Counted from the first letter of the stretch, positions 33,812 to 45,660 are shown. The stretch: DNA of 64,000 nucleotides from Chrysaora quinquecirrha (GCA_014526335.1 JACTAT010000119.1:87229-151228); one strand, 5' to 3'. Program-made: numbers and translations. Notes: a model not told the origin generated them from the letters alone.

Positions 33812-34452
33812 CAAATGCCCCACACTACTCAAAGATATCCCTCCGCACTACTCATGATATCCCTCCACACTACTGAACATCCCCCGCGCTACTCAGAGAT
33901 AATCCCCCACACTACTGAACATCCCCACACTACTCAGAGATGCCTCCCGGAAGCATCATGATATCCCTCCACGGTACTCATGGTATCCCCCGCACTACTG
34001 AACATCCCCACACTACTGATGATGCCTCCCCGGCAGCATCATGATATCCTCCGCGCTACTCATGGTATCCCTCCACCCTACTGAACATCCCCACGCTACT
34101 CAGAGATAATCCCCACACTACTGAACATCCCCACACTACTCAGAGATGCCTCCCCGGAAGCATCATGATATCCCTCCACGGTACTCATGGTATCCCCCGC
34201 ACTACTGAACATCCCCACACTACTGATGATGCCTCCCGAAAGCATCATGATATCCCTCCGCACTACTGATGATATCCCCCACACTACTGAGCATCCCCCG
34301 CGCTACTCAGAGATATCCCTCCACACTACTGAACATCCCCCACACTACTCAGAGATGCCTCCCCGTGCAACTCATGATATCCCTCCGCGCTACTGAATAT
34401 CCCCCACACTACTGCACATCCCCCACACTACTGCACACACGTTGTATGGGGT
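33812..34452 (-). repeat. Foldback right arm of unit B1
   Basis: Subrepeats of the CACACTACTGAACATCCCC / CAGAGATGCCTCCCC type ending GTTGTATGGGGTG. Near-identical to arms ending at 26253 and 36526 except for C-run lengths. Confidence 0.9.
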
Positions 34453-36526
34453 GGATGTTCAGTAGTGTGGAGGGATACCATGAGTAGCGCGGAGGATATC
34501 ATGATGCTGCCGGGGAGGCATCATAGCGCGGAGTAGTGTGGGGTATGTGGGGATGTAGTAGTGGGGGATACCATGAGTACCGTGGAGGGATATCATGATG
34601 CTTCCGGGAGGCATCTCTGAGTAGTGTGGGGGATGTTCAGTAGTGTGGGGGATTATCTCTGAGTAGCGCGGGGGATGTTCAGTAGTGTGGAGGGATATCA
34701 TGAGTAGTGCGGAGGGATATCTTTGAGTAGTGTGGGGCATTTGCATGACTATCATGCTAATCACGCTTAATCAGGTTGAGAAACAGTGTTAAAAGACGGG
34801 GGCTCAGCAACAAGCTTCTTGCAAGAGCTGAGAAATCGAGCGATTCCTTCATTCAATCTTGCGAAAGTGGTTGTTTTTGCTGTGGATTATTGAAAGGCTT
34901 CGGTATTGTTGGCATCAACGACTCACTCAGTTCCCTTTCTATTTCTTCAGTATTTCCAGTTTCTAGAATTCTTCTAAAACCTTGAATCGGACTAGTAAAC
35001 GAAGACATTCTCAAAGAAATCTTGCTCGAACTGCGACTGAAACTGAACAGAACTCCTTGAAGGGCTGTACTTTGTTCAGTCTAGGTGGGCTTATTATTGA
35101 ATAGTTGTTATTAAAGCAACCTTTGTTGGTAGGAAGTAGATGTTTTCTAGACTACGATTATGATCACGCAAAGTCAGTAAGGCACGATATAGTGGTCGTG
35201 TTTGTCATAGAGTGACATTGAGTTAAAGCAACTATTCTAGGAGTTTCAACATTTTCCAAACCCCGTAGGAAACCTGAAAAAAAACAGCTTTCTAAAATAG
35301 TTTTGCTTCATTTCATCCCTGTCTTAGATCGCGAGAGAGGGATTTTAACTTCAAATACAAAAAACGCGTGAGTTGCGTTATGATATGCACATTAAAAGCA
35401 ACCATTGTTAGAGAAGGAAGTAGTCATTTTCTTTCCAGATGAATAGGTACTTTGGCTTTGCACAAAAGCGAATCTCTTTGATTATCAAGTCAAATTAAAT
35501 TCGAGGAAAAAGGCACAGCTTAAATTTGGAGTTTAGTAAATTGTTTCTCGATTTTTCTGACGACCATTTTCGAACAGGAAATGAAAATGTGTTAGCACAA
35601 CAAGTACGATAGCGAGAGAGAAGATTGCAAGTTTAGAATTAGATTTTCTAAAACAATATCGTGGCATTTACATATTGTTGCCAGGTATTCAAATCAGCAA
35701 GCGAAAATTGACGAAAATTCCTTTCCAGTATGCTCAATTGCATTTCGGTTCAACTAAATTGTCACATTATGAAGGAATCGCTCGATTTCTCAGTTCTTGC
35801 AAGACGCTTGTTGCTGAGCCCCCGTCTTTTAACACTGTTTCTCAACCTGATTAAGCGTGATTAGCATGATAGCCATGAAAATGCCCCACACTACTCAAAG
35901 ATATCCCTCCGCACTACTCATGATATCCCTCCACACTACTGAACATCCCCCGCGCTACTCAGAGATAATCCCCCACACTACTGAACATCCCCCACACTAC
36001 TCAGAGATGCCTCCCCGGAAGCATCATGATATCCCTCCACGGTACTCATGGTATCCCCCCGCACTACTGAACATCCCCCACACTACTGATGATGCCTCCC
36101 CGGCAGCATCATGATATCCCTCCGCGCTACTCATGGTATCCCTCCACCCTACTGAACATCCCCCACGCTACTCAGAGATAATCCCCCACACTACTGAACA
36201 TCCCCCACACTACTCAGAGATGCCTCCCCGGAAGCATCATGATATCCCTCCACGGTACTCATGGTATCCCCCGCACTACTGAACATCCCCACACTACTGA
36301 TGATGCCTCCCGAAAGCATCATGATATCCCTCCGCACTACTGATGATATCCCCACACTACTGAGCATCCCCCGCGCTACTCAGAGATATCCCTCCACACT
36401 ACTGAACATCCCCCACACTACTCAGAGATGCCTCCCCGTGCAACTCATGATATCCCTCCGCGCTACTGAATATCCCCCACACTACTGCACATCCCCCACA
36501 CTACTGCACACACGTTGTATGGGGTG
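34453..36526. mobile_element. Foldback unit B2, BEL-free reference copy
   Basis: Left arm 34453-34738, core and inner inverted repeat to about 35880, right arm about 35884-36526. It preserves the uninterrupted target of BEL copy B (34938-34946) and the core sequence missing from insert A. The core holds no convincing ORF, so the family appears non-autonomous. Confidence 0.85.
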
Positions 36527-37495
36527 AGAATGCCAATCTATTCATATTACTAATTTGATGTCGCCATTGTTTGTTAAAAATTTTGGATAACTCTTTTTTG
36601 CAAAAGTTTTTTATCAATTTATTATTTTTTTGTGTAATTCTTTTATATTTATCATTATCATTTTGTACCTTATTTAAGAGTTTGTTTGAGTCAAAGTTAG
36701 TCTCTTCTATTGTTTTATTGATATCGTTATACCATGAAGTGCATAATAATCTATTCTCTACTAAGGTGTCTGTTAGCAAATGGTTTTTATTTTGGTTTAT
36801 ATAATCAAAGAACTTTAAAGAATTTATTTTCATATCAATCTTAAGTGGTTGTAATCCTAATTCTCCCAACACTGCCAAATTTATTGCTTTGCGATTGACT
36901 CCCAGTATATGTTTAGCAAACATTAACTGTACTTTTTCAATTATATTATTATCTTTTGATATGCATCCCCATAATTCCGATCCATATAATAAGATTGGTT
37001 TAACAGTTGAGGCAAATACCTGAATAATTGTTTCAATTGGAATGTAATTTATGGTTTATAGTTTATATATATTATATAGGGCACGTTTGGCTCTATTTGC
37101 TAGATCGTTAACCACTCCGTTAAAATTGCCATTGTTTTCTAGTTGGAAACCGAGATACTTATAAGATCTTACAAGATTTATTTGGCTTTTATTCATTTTG
37201 AAACTTTTGTTTTTAACCATTTTTCCAGCTTTATTAAATATCACGACTTTAGTTTTGTCTGTGTTTATGAGCAATTTCCAATTTCTACAATATTCTTCCA
37301 ATTCTTTAATACTGTTATTTAAGCCTTCTTCTGATTTAGATATCAGTACAATGTCATCAGCCCATAGTAAACATGGTACTTTTCTATCCAATATAGTTGG
37401 AGTATCGATATTTGTTTTTGTTGCTAGTCTAGTACAAAAATCATTCATGTCCACATTGAACAGAAGCGAGCTAAGAGGATCTCCCTGTCTGACTC
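36527..37495 (-). mobile_element. LINE, piece 2 of 4: reverse transcriptase motifs B and C onward
   Basis: Minus-strand frame with RVRQGDPLSSLLFN (RT motif B), LLWADDIVLIS (motif C, with the two catalytic Asp), KTKVVIFN and YKYLGFQL. An in-frame TAA at 37056-37058 follows, then the frame continues with PILLYGSELWGC and WRHQISNMNRLAF to the insert B boundary. Confidence 0.85.
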
Positions 37496-37510
37496 GGCTA
37501 TCTTTAAAAC

Positions 37511-37776
37511 ATGGAATGTGGAATGTTGGAATGTTGGAATGTTGGATTGTTGGAATGTTGGATTGTTGGAATGTTGGATTGTTGGAATGTTGGAATGTTG
37601 GAATGTTGGATTGTTGGAATGTTGGATTGTTGGAATGTTGGATTGTTGGAATGTTGGATTGTTGGAATGTTGGAATGTTGGATTGTTGGAATGTTGGATT
37701 GTTGGAATGTTGGAATGTTGGATTGTTGGAATGTTGGAATGTTGGATTGTTGGAATGTTGGATTGTTGGAATGTTG
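37511..37776 (+). repeat. 8-bp minisatellite, left arm array
   Basis: Tandem 8-mers of only two kinds, GGAATGTT and GGATTGTT, in irregular order. Translates in all frames as pseudo-repeats (WNVGLLEC-like), which are not genes. Confidence 0.95.
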
Positions 37777-38089
37777 CGAAAATGGAATACGTATTTATAG
37801 TACTCTGAGCGGTAGTTCTTGTTCAAATATATCGCAATAAAATAAAACCAAAATAATTTCGACTGAAATATTTTCAAAAGCTTATTCTTCTTTTCGACAA
37901 ATCTGCCTCGTCAGGAGGGAATGAAAATGACCTGCACCTGCGATCTGAACTTTCAACTATTATGGAAAAGTTGTTACTTATTGTGTTGGACAAGGCCGAG
38001 AGTTAATTTCTTTTTCATCCGAGGTTAAAAGCACTATGCAACCACGTTCAAAAATAATAATTAGTAACTATGTTTCGAAATACTCAAGA

Positions 38090-39168
38090 AGTATCCCTAA
38101 TGGCTAAAATGAGGAGCGTTGGGGAACGTCGGGCAATGACGGGGAGCAGCATGGGAACTGCAGCGAATGATGGGGAGAACGGCATTAGAACGCGGGAGGG
38201 TGGTAGAAAGCGTTGGGAATTCTGGAGAATGACATGAAAACGTGTTGGAACATTGGAGAAAATGCAGGAAGGACAGGCACGTTGGAGAACCAGCAGAAAT
38301 GGTACAGAACAGGTAATAACAAACGGAAAGAAAAAGTGATGTCCCCACCCTTAACAAGATAAAATAGCAAAGCCTTTAATGCGGTTAGAAGGGCAGGGCA
38401 AGAGCAGAGCCCTGAAGATCAGGGGAAAACAATTAGAAAGTGAATAAATTAGCAATTTTACGAGGGCAGTCGGTAAGCAACCTCTTGCCCCCTTTCCGGC
38501 ACATACGTGCATCCTGTTCTCAAACTTATAAAGAAGATTTCTGAACCTCTCTCAGCATCCACAAAATCTGCCCTCAACTATAAAATTAGATTTACCTATT
38601 ATCAGAACAAACAATCCTGTAATAAGATCATGGCAACACTACATCTGATAATTACAAGCAATTTTAAAGTAAAATGATGAAGATTCAAATTATTTATTCA
38701 TTTCGATGATGTATTCAAACTGGGCAATAGCTATGATTGGGGGTTTCTAACATTATTGAAATCATGTTTAAGTTTAGCAGTGATTTCGAAGCGACAAATA
38801 TTCGAGAATTTCGTAAGCTAAATTCCTTGTTTGTTCGCCTTGAGAAATAAAATGTTAATGGCATAAGAAAATCGAGCTTGCGTCACATTCTTCACATTAT
38901 TACAATGCAATCTGATCTCGGCCATGTGAGTGTTTCCATGCTGCGTGTGTCCTCGCCAGAAACGTTTCGACCATGTCCTCGATAAGTTCGTTCAAGGTGC
39001 CGAAAAAGAGAAAGAAATTTAGCGATGAAATTGCTGCGGAAATTCCAGTACTAAATTGGGCGAATATCGTTGACCAACGTACAATAGGACATGGCACTTT
39101 TTGATCGGTTGCTCGGAAGCTCGGTTGATCGGATCGGATGTTATTGTTTGTTGAATACCAGGGTTGAA
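38090..39168. other. Core of the second foldback element
   Basis: About 1.1 kb non-repetitive. A 38100-38300 G/A-rich stretch has recurring GTTGGGGAAC/GTTGGGAATTC/GTTGGAACATTGGAG phrases that look like degraded array units. No conserved ORF. Confidence 0.5.
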
Positions 39169-39478
39169 TCTTGAGTATTTCGAAACATAGTTACTAATTA
39201 TTATTTTTGAACGTGGTTGCATAGTGCTTTTAACCTCGGATGAAAAAGATATTAACTCTCGGCCTTGTCCAACACAACAAGTAACAACTTTTCCATAATA
39301 GTTGAAAGTCCAGATCGCAGGTGCAGGTCATTTTCATTCCCTCGTGATGAGACAGATTTGTCGAAAAGAAGAATAAGCTTTTGAAAATATTTCAGTCGAA
39401 ATTTTGGTTTCATTTTATTGCGATATATTTGAACAAGAACTACCGCTCAGAGTACTAGAAATACGTATTCCACTTTCG

Positions 39479-39946
39479 CAACATTCCAACAATCCAACAT
39501 TCCAACATTCCAACATTCCAACATTCCAACAATCCAACATTCCAACAATCCAACATTCCAACATTCCAACATTCCAACATTCCAACAATCCAACATTCCA
39601 ACATTCCAACATTCCAACATTCCAACATTCCAACAATCCAACATTCCAACATTCCAACAATCCAACATTCCAACAATCCAACATTCCAACATTCCAACAT
39701 TCCAACATTCCAACAATCCAACATTCCAACATTCCAACATTCCAACATTCCAACATTCCAACAATCCAACATTCCAACAATCCAACATTCCAACATTCCA
39801 ACATTCCAACAATCCAACATTCCAACAATCCAACAATCCAACAATCCAACATTCCAACATTCCAACATTCCAACATTCCAACAATCCAACAATCCAACAT
39901 TCCAACAATCCAACATTCCAACAATCCAACATTCCACATTCCATGT
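39479..39946 (-). repeat. 8-bp minisatellite, right arm array
   Basis: Reverse-complement units AACATTCC and AACAATCC, nearly twice as long as the left array. Includes runs of three AACAATCC in a row, not seen on the left. Confidence 0.95.
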
Positions 39947-39959
39947 TTTAAAGATAGCC

Positions 39960-40708
39960 TTCTGGTTCTGAATAGTTTTAAACATTTTCCCTTGAATTCC
40001 ATAATTTCTTAACTTATATAATAAACCTTGGCGCCATAATCTATCAAAAGCTTTGGATATGTCGACAAAACAGCAATACAGTTTTTCCTTTTTATTAAAT
40101 TGTTTATCAATAAGTGTCTTCAGAACAAAAACATTGTTTGAAGTTCTCATATCTTTTCGAAAGCCCATTAAATTTTCAGCAAATATGTTGTAAGTTTCGA
40201 AAATAGAAACAAGTCTCTCGTTTAGAATTTGGTTGAAAAGCTTACCCATACAAGATGTTAATGTTATGCCTCTATAATTAGTTGGTTGTAGTTGATCTCC
40301 TTTTTTGAAGATTGGTTTCACTAATCCTTCTTTCCATATATCCGGATAATTTCCAAAAATTGTGTTCAATAAATTCTTAATAATGTAGCTGCCTAATTTT
40401 AAATTTGTAAATACTTTTAAGATTTCATTTGATATGCTATCGATGCCTACTGCTTTTCTGTTTTTCATATTGTTTACGGTTTTCAGGATTTCTTCAGTAG
40501 ATATTTCGCTGTTTATTTTATTATCTATTTCAGTTTTCTCATTTGCAGTCAGATTCACACACAGAGGTCTTGTGGCTTCATTAATCTGCTCACTTAGTTG
40601 TGCATTATATCCTAATTTTTTGAAAAAGCTTATCCATGATTCACTCGGTATTTGCTCACAAGGATCTTCTGTATTACTATTCTGTATTAAATGATTATGA
40701 TTATAAAT
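39960..40708 (-). mobile_element. LINE, piece 1 of 4: reverse transcriptase N-terminal part (5'-truncated)
   Basis: The minus-strand frame contains KPIFKKGDQLQPTNYRGITL and the RT motif A block CCFVDISKAFDRLW with its catalytic Asp. It runs into the second foldback element after KTIQNQ. The endonuclease domain expected upstream is absent; the LINE is 5'-truncated near 40708, where a short MITE begins. Family not assigned; it resembles CR1/L2/jockey-type RTs. Confidence 0.85.
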
Positions 40709-40711
40709 TAA

Positions 40712-40858
40712 AGGCGAGGGGCATTTCACTCTGCGAAAAAGCGTACGAGATTTCTATTAAAACAAAACGACTGTCAAGGGATTTCCAAGAAAACAATAGG
40801 ACTTGCAGCAAAGGTGTACGAGACTTCCAAGGAGTGAATCGCCCCTCGAGTAAAGGTG
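40712..40858. mobile_element. Short MITE with TIR CGAGGGGC
   Basis: Left end CGAGGGGCATTTCACTC and right end GAGTGAATCGCCCCTCG are inverted repeats. Internal GCGTACGAGA and GTGTACGAGACTTCCAAGG match the copy at 4064-4160. Confidence 0.7.
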
Positions 40859-40863
40859 TTCAG

Positions 40864-40980
40864 TCCAGTCGCCAGGATCTAAGAAGTAGATGGAGCAGCG
40901 AGACCCTGACCCTGATGTGGGCTCGAACCCTGACCTCACTGAGCGTCTAGCTGGATCTATAGACCACGACTCCACAGCAC
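40864..40980 (-). mobile_element. SINE family 1 copy d, inverted, internally deleted
   Basis: The reverse complement has GTGCTGTGGAGTCGTGGTCT, the B box GGGTTCGAGCCC and body AGGGTCAGGGTCTCGCTGC. Shorter than other copies in the anticodon-equivalent region. Confidence 0.75.
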
Positions 40981-43900
40981 ACGACTCTGCGATTTCACGA
41001 CATGCAGTAAAACAATTTTAGGTGTACGTCATGCCCTGACGAAACCAACATGTCTGTGACAGTGTGGGAGTATGATACACAAAGACAGAAATCAAAACAA
41101 GCTAGGAAGATAACTCTAATGCCTTCAGTCAGACTTTTTCTTCACAACATAAAAAATTTCAGAAGTTGAGCTTTGTATGTTTTTGATGCTAATGGATGCA
41201 TTCTAATGATGATAAACAAAGTGATTGAATATACATATAGAGGTACTGGGTGACGTAAAATTGTTCTCCTATTGCTATCGTGTCGGATTAAGTGCTGCAT
41301 CCAGTGGTATTAATCTTTTGTGAAGGTCAGCTTCCAGCATCCATCAGAATGAAAAGCGGCTTATGGACTTAAAATGAAAATCAGTAAACAAGGATGCTCA
41401 TGCTTTTGGTATTTTCTGCGCTGTTTGTTTGTTACATTCAGATAAACAAGATAGCACGCCGCTATTGCAGATTCTTCTAGTGTTCCTTTCTTTCTTTGTG
41501 GGCCTTCCTGTTGATAGCCATAGCGTTGTGTACGATCTCTACGATAAGTCTGTGCGATTGAATGGTTTCAGTTTTCAGCTCACAGCAGCTGAAGACACTG
41601 TTCTTTTCTATTACTATAAGAACGAAAAGGAAATTATGACGCTGAAAAGGAGTTGGAAACGTAGGGTGTTCTTTTTACCTAAATTTCCATGTGCAAAATC
41701 CCCGAAAATTCTTTTCAAAGAAACTTGAGTCAGATATATATGACCTTGAATCTCTTCTTTTCTTTATCACCGACTCCAGAATCAACAAACCAGATCGAGG
41801 TCACATCAAGACGAGGCTGATTTTTATTAGCAATAACAACCCGTCCATCCGTCAAGGCTTAAAACTTTCCTCTGGCAACGTCTCCCAGGCGTCATTGGCG
41901 CCCGGTGGCAGACACAGAAGTTGCGTTCCCTATATTCCATTTAGTCACATTCTAAGTTGACATTTTATTTTTCATCTTTCAATTTATAACAAATTTTACA
42001 ATTTTGGGCTCCCAGAGACTTTGCACTCCGGGGTACTTATCCCTCCCTACCCATCCTTCGCTACGTTACTGACGTTCTCTGCACCAATCAGTTCTTTCCT
42101 GCTATGACTCTTTCTTGATCATCACCATAAATGTAACCCTTCTCTCTAGGGGTCTAAGCTTAGACTTATTACATTCGTGGTAGTCTACGCTCTTCCACAC
42201 TCCTCCACCCCGCTCCACTCTGAGGAAACAGCAATATGTTGTTGTAGTTGTTAGAAGCTGTTTCCGAAAGAGTGGGAGGAATGTAATCAGTCTAGTTAAG
42301 CTCATAGAGTCATACGCTGCTGTGAAGCTCCTGGAAAACACTGAATCAGCTTAAACCCTTAAACTCTATCCTCTATCTTTATCTTTCTGACTTAACTACT
42401 GTCTGTCAAATGACGAAGTCATTTTTATTTCTCTTGTGACCTTCTAGAGGATTAACTTCCTGGAATCCTAAACCGTTTTGAGAGACGCCAGTTTTATTTC
42501 GAGAAATCAGCATGATATGAGTCGTTAGTAGATTCTGTTGAGGCTAGCCCATGCCCTCTTGTAAAAGAGCGATAGCATGTTACTGTTGAGTACCTCACTG
42601 ACAACAGAGGTACAACTCAAACTAAGATTAAAGATTGATTTATAGTGTAATTATTTATTGAGTTATCATACACAGAAAAATGCAAACGAGGCTACATATT
42701 ATGTGCATATGAGGCTATTTATTATGTGCATAACCAGAGTGCTACTCATAGGTCCTACTACAGTCTACTCTCTGACAACTGTCTCGCATAGACCCCCTCC
42801 TTCGTCTTCAAGTGGTTGTGAAGCAGTATAGTCATTCCAGTTCAATCATCGCTCATTGCTGTTCTTTACCATTGCACTGGTTGTTTGCTTGTAGTGAATT
42901 AGACATTCTTTAGTTTAGGCCCTTCCTTATCATTCTAGGCCATTTCTATTGCCATTCATTCATTCTGTTGTTTTGCATCACTCAGCAACGCATCTCATTA
43001 TCTCGGCATCACCCACGTCATTAGTTACACCTACACATGACAACATTACATCATCTCATCAGGTCATTCCCGCGTTAGTTCAATCATTGCCTTATTTGTC
43101 ATACTTCTCGATTCTCGTTGCATTTCCTTTACATCGTACCATAGCTATTTTCCTTATTTGTACCGTTCAGTTTCTCAGCCCACTTCCGTGTATCAGCTTT
43201 AAATACCTGTGTTTCTTTGTAAATATTTAGTTCGGTAGATAGTTCAGTAGATCGCTAATACGAAACGCTCGTCTCTTTCTCTGGTCTTTCTCTGGCTCCG
43301 TGTTTCCCACACGTTAATCAGGCAGCAATCGACGAAAGGCAGTTCCTCTGGAGTTCACAAGCAGTTATATTAGTAAAGCAGTAACACACACATCTGTTTT
43401 ACTAAATGCTTAGTATCTAGGTCCTCGGTCCTCTGCGTTAGTTATTGTTCAAAGTCTTATTCCGCAGTTCAAAGTGCCGGTCCACGGACCGTCCAGGCTC
43501 TCAGCCCAACGGCCCTCTTTCTTTGATGTGAAATTGTTCTCATTATTTAGCGTTGTCCCCTTGGCCTATCGTTGTTCATTTGCTAAGCGATGTTCCTTGG
43601 ACCTGTTCCGTTATCCTTTTATTGTTCATTTTCTCAGTCCGGCCTACCCAGTCCTTTTCTTTGTCCTATTCCTCAGTAGTAAAATCGCTCGTGCTCCTGG
43701 GGTGATCCTCAGTCTCTCAAGTTCAGTAGTTAAGTCCCCCAGCGATAACTGCTGTTCAAGTGCTCATAGAAGTCAAGCCCAGGTTTGTTGTTCATGGAAG
43801 CCAAGTGCAGGCGAACGATAAGCGATATGTTCTTTTTCTTTTGGGAAATGAAATGTGGATTATGTTTACGCATAGGAAAACAAAATCAAAGACCCCATTG

Positions 43901-45359
43901 AGCCCCCGAAACTACAGGCAGAGATAACTTGATTAGACCAGGACGCCGCAGTTACCTTCAAGTCTACGAGCCAGTTTTCCGTTTTCAGCAATCGAGTCAT
44001 GTTACTGTTTCGATGCGACTTTCGGGAAGATTTTTCAGTTTTTGATAATCTGGGACGTTTCGTACAGGATTTTTCAAGCATTTTCAAATTTCCTGAGATT
44101 TGTAAAATGTAAAGATTTTATTATTTTTCTTAAGGTTTTGGGATTTTAGCATTTTTCGAGAGATTTGAGAAATTATTTTTGGTAGTGTCTGGTAAAAACA
44201 ACATCACTATTAACGCTTTAGCTGCCACAAGCGAGTTATCCCAGCTTCTGCTTTTAGCGGTCATCTTTAATTTCTAGTTTCATATTGGAGATAGACCAGA
44301 CCTATTTGTTCTTAAGTCGTCGAATTTTTCCATTAAGTAGTTACTCAGTCTTCACACTGTCTTCACGGATAAGCTAGTTAAGAGCATTGAGCAGAAATCT
44401 TATGGCTCTGCGGGGGAGAATTTAGGATTTTCGCTTTTGAATAGCATTTGTATTGGCAGATGAAGATCGATAAACTAACAAGATTTAAATTCGCCGCCAT
44501 TTGTTGTCCTCTCTGCAAGAAACAAATCCAGTCCTCAAAATAACTAGTGGAATCTATTATTTTTATTTTTGAATTGGAAAGCGGAGCTGTTAATCGGTTT
44601 TGCTTTGAATTTGAATGCAAAAGATTCGAGGATTCGGGTGATTATCTAGACTCACATTCACGGAGTTTGTGACTTGTACAAAATATAAACGGCCATACCA
44701 GCAGCTGATGTGCAAAGAAATAAGAATATGTGAGCTAACGGCTTACTATAGGCTCCTGCTGCTTGAATATTTTGATCAGGCTAATCAAAGCTGACAAATA
44801 GACAGAAGTAGAGACTTTCTCACACGTGAATTAAGATGGTGAACTACATAAGATGTTTGTGTTTGTTTTGATGGAGTTTCTTTTAGTTGATGCTCATGTT
44901 TGTTTAAAGTATCATGGAGGTAAGAAATCTGTTGTTCTTGGTTCTATATATCTTCTTTTTGTCTTGGTTTTCATCATGTACTTTACCATTTGTCGGTAAC
45001 ACTTTTTTTACAAGAATACTGTAATTTCATAAGAAAAGCTACGAGCCTTGATTTTTGCCCCAGATTTAAAGAACAAACTAGGTAGAAACTGAGGCTGGCC
45101 TTTCAATAAACCCTAAGAATGTCAGCTTAATATGAAAGTAAGACCACCAGACTGAATGTTAAAGCAAGTGAACAACGAAGTAAACAAACATGTTGCAATT
45201 TTACACAAACCTAGTACCACTCCCAACATTGAATGATAAATATTATTGTCTAAGTAATCGATGAATTAAGAACAGGTTGAGAACATTTCAAGCTGGAAAA
45301 GGCGAACAATTTAAGAACAGCCAGCCTCGATGAAAACTTGCTTCTTCTTATAAGAAAAG
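40981..45359. other. Intergenic DNA, no supported gene
   Basis: Open frames at 41429-41728 and 41691-41960 lack recognisable domains. A hairpin element is at 42157-42297 and a MITE at 45005-45368. The 42.6-43.8 kb stretch is pyrimidine-rich on plus and could be a degraded LTR, but no partner copy is present. Confidence 0.4.
42157..42297. mobile_element. TAGACTTATTAC hairpin MITE
   Basis: TTAGACTTATTACATTCGTG at the left and GGAATGTAATCAGTCTAG at the right are inverted. The inner CTCCACCCCGCTCCACTC resembles, inverted, the interior of the copy at 60806-60973. Confidence 0.5.
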
Positions 45360-45368
45360 AGTGTACAG
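45005..45368. mobile_element. CACTCTTTTCTTATAAGAA MITE, copy 1
   Basis: The right end TTCTTATAAGAAAAGAGTGTA and interior TTAAGAACAGCCAGCCTCGAT, GAATTAAGAACAGGTTGAG and CAAACCTAGTACCAC align with the copy at 54829-55176. Left end degraded. Confidence 0.65.
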
Positions 45369-45399
45369 TATTTAAAAATGCACCATTATGACGTTTATT

Positions 45400-45660
45400 A
45401 AATTGCCACGAAGTTGTTTTGGGGTGGGAGGGTTGAGAATATTCGAAATTATTTTGAGCGAAATGCGAGACATTGGTACGAGCAGAACAGGACTCGAACC
45501 TACGACATCTGGCTTTGAACGCTAATTCTCCACCAATATAGCTACCTGGCAAGAGGCCCTCCACGTGTCCTAGTATATTACCAATCGCTCTGTTGACCGT
45601 CTGTATCTGCACATGCAGGGGAACCACCGCAGGAATCCATCGCACTGCACTTCCCTAAAT
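45400..45660 (-). mobile_element. SINE family 3 copy (tRNA-derived)
   Basis: The reverse complement gives an A-box-like GGTAGCTATATTGGTGGAG and B box GTAGGTTCGAGTCCTG about 35 bp later, preceded by a GC-rich leader. The head differs from SINE families 1 and 2. Only copy in the window, so its limits are uncertain. Confidence 0.55.

Larger units (their letters stand above)
26313..36526. mobile_element. Foldback insert B (10214 bp) inside the LINE: tandem foldback dimer carrying BEL/Pao copy B
   Basis: Starts CACCCCATACAACG, ends CGTTGTATGGGGTG, flanked by AGAAT on both sides (26308-26312, 36527-36531). It contains unit B1 (26313-34452, about 2.03 kb without its BEL copy) and unit B2 (34453-36526, 2.07 kb, no BEL). 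The junction at 34452/34453 joins the full right terminus of B1 to the left arm of B2, which lacks its own CACCCC terminus. Leaving out the whole insert and one AGAAT keeps the LINE frame. Confidence 0.9.
37496..39959. mobile_element. Second foldback element (2464 bp) inside the LINE RT domain
   Basis: Both ends read inward GGCTATCTTTAAAACATGG. Each arm has an outer 8-bp-unit array (37511-37776; 39479-39946) and an inner unique inverted segment of about 310 bp (37777-38089 versus 39169-39478). The core 38090-39168 has no recognisable gene. No clean target duplication was found, and roughly 20 codons of RT expected between the LINE pieces are absent, so insertion was accompanied by deletion or rearrangement. 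Confidence 0.85.

Noticed and set aside
34096..34764. ORFs across foldback arms (also 35857-36527)
   Set aside because: Low-complexity translations of subrepeats, differing between copies by frame changes at C runs.
37198..37840. Overlapping long ORFs with WNVGLLEC-type repeats
   Set aside because: They are translations of the 8-bp minisatellite in every frame, fused to LINE sequence; no independent gene evidence.
39404..40012. Plus-strand 202-codon ORF rich in NPTFQHSNIP repeats and its minus-strand mirrors
   Set aside because: Same cause: 8-mer array open in all six frames.
41429..41960. Two overlapping-range ORFs with a hydrophobic start
   Set aside because: No recognisable domain, different frames, no convincing pair of splice sites joining them.
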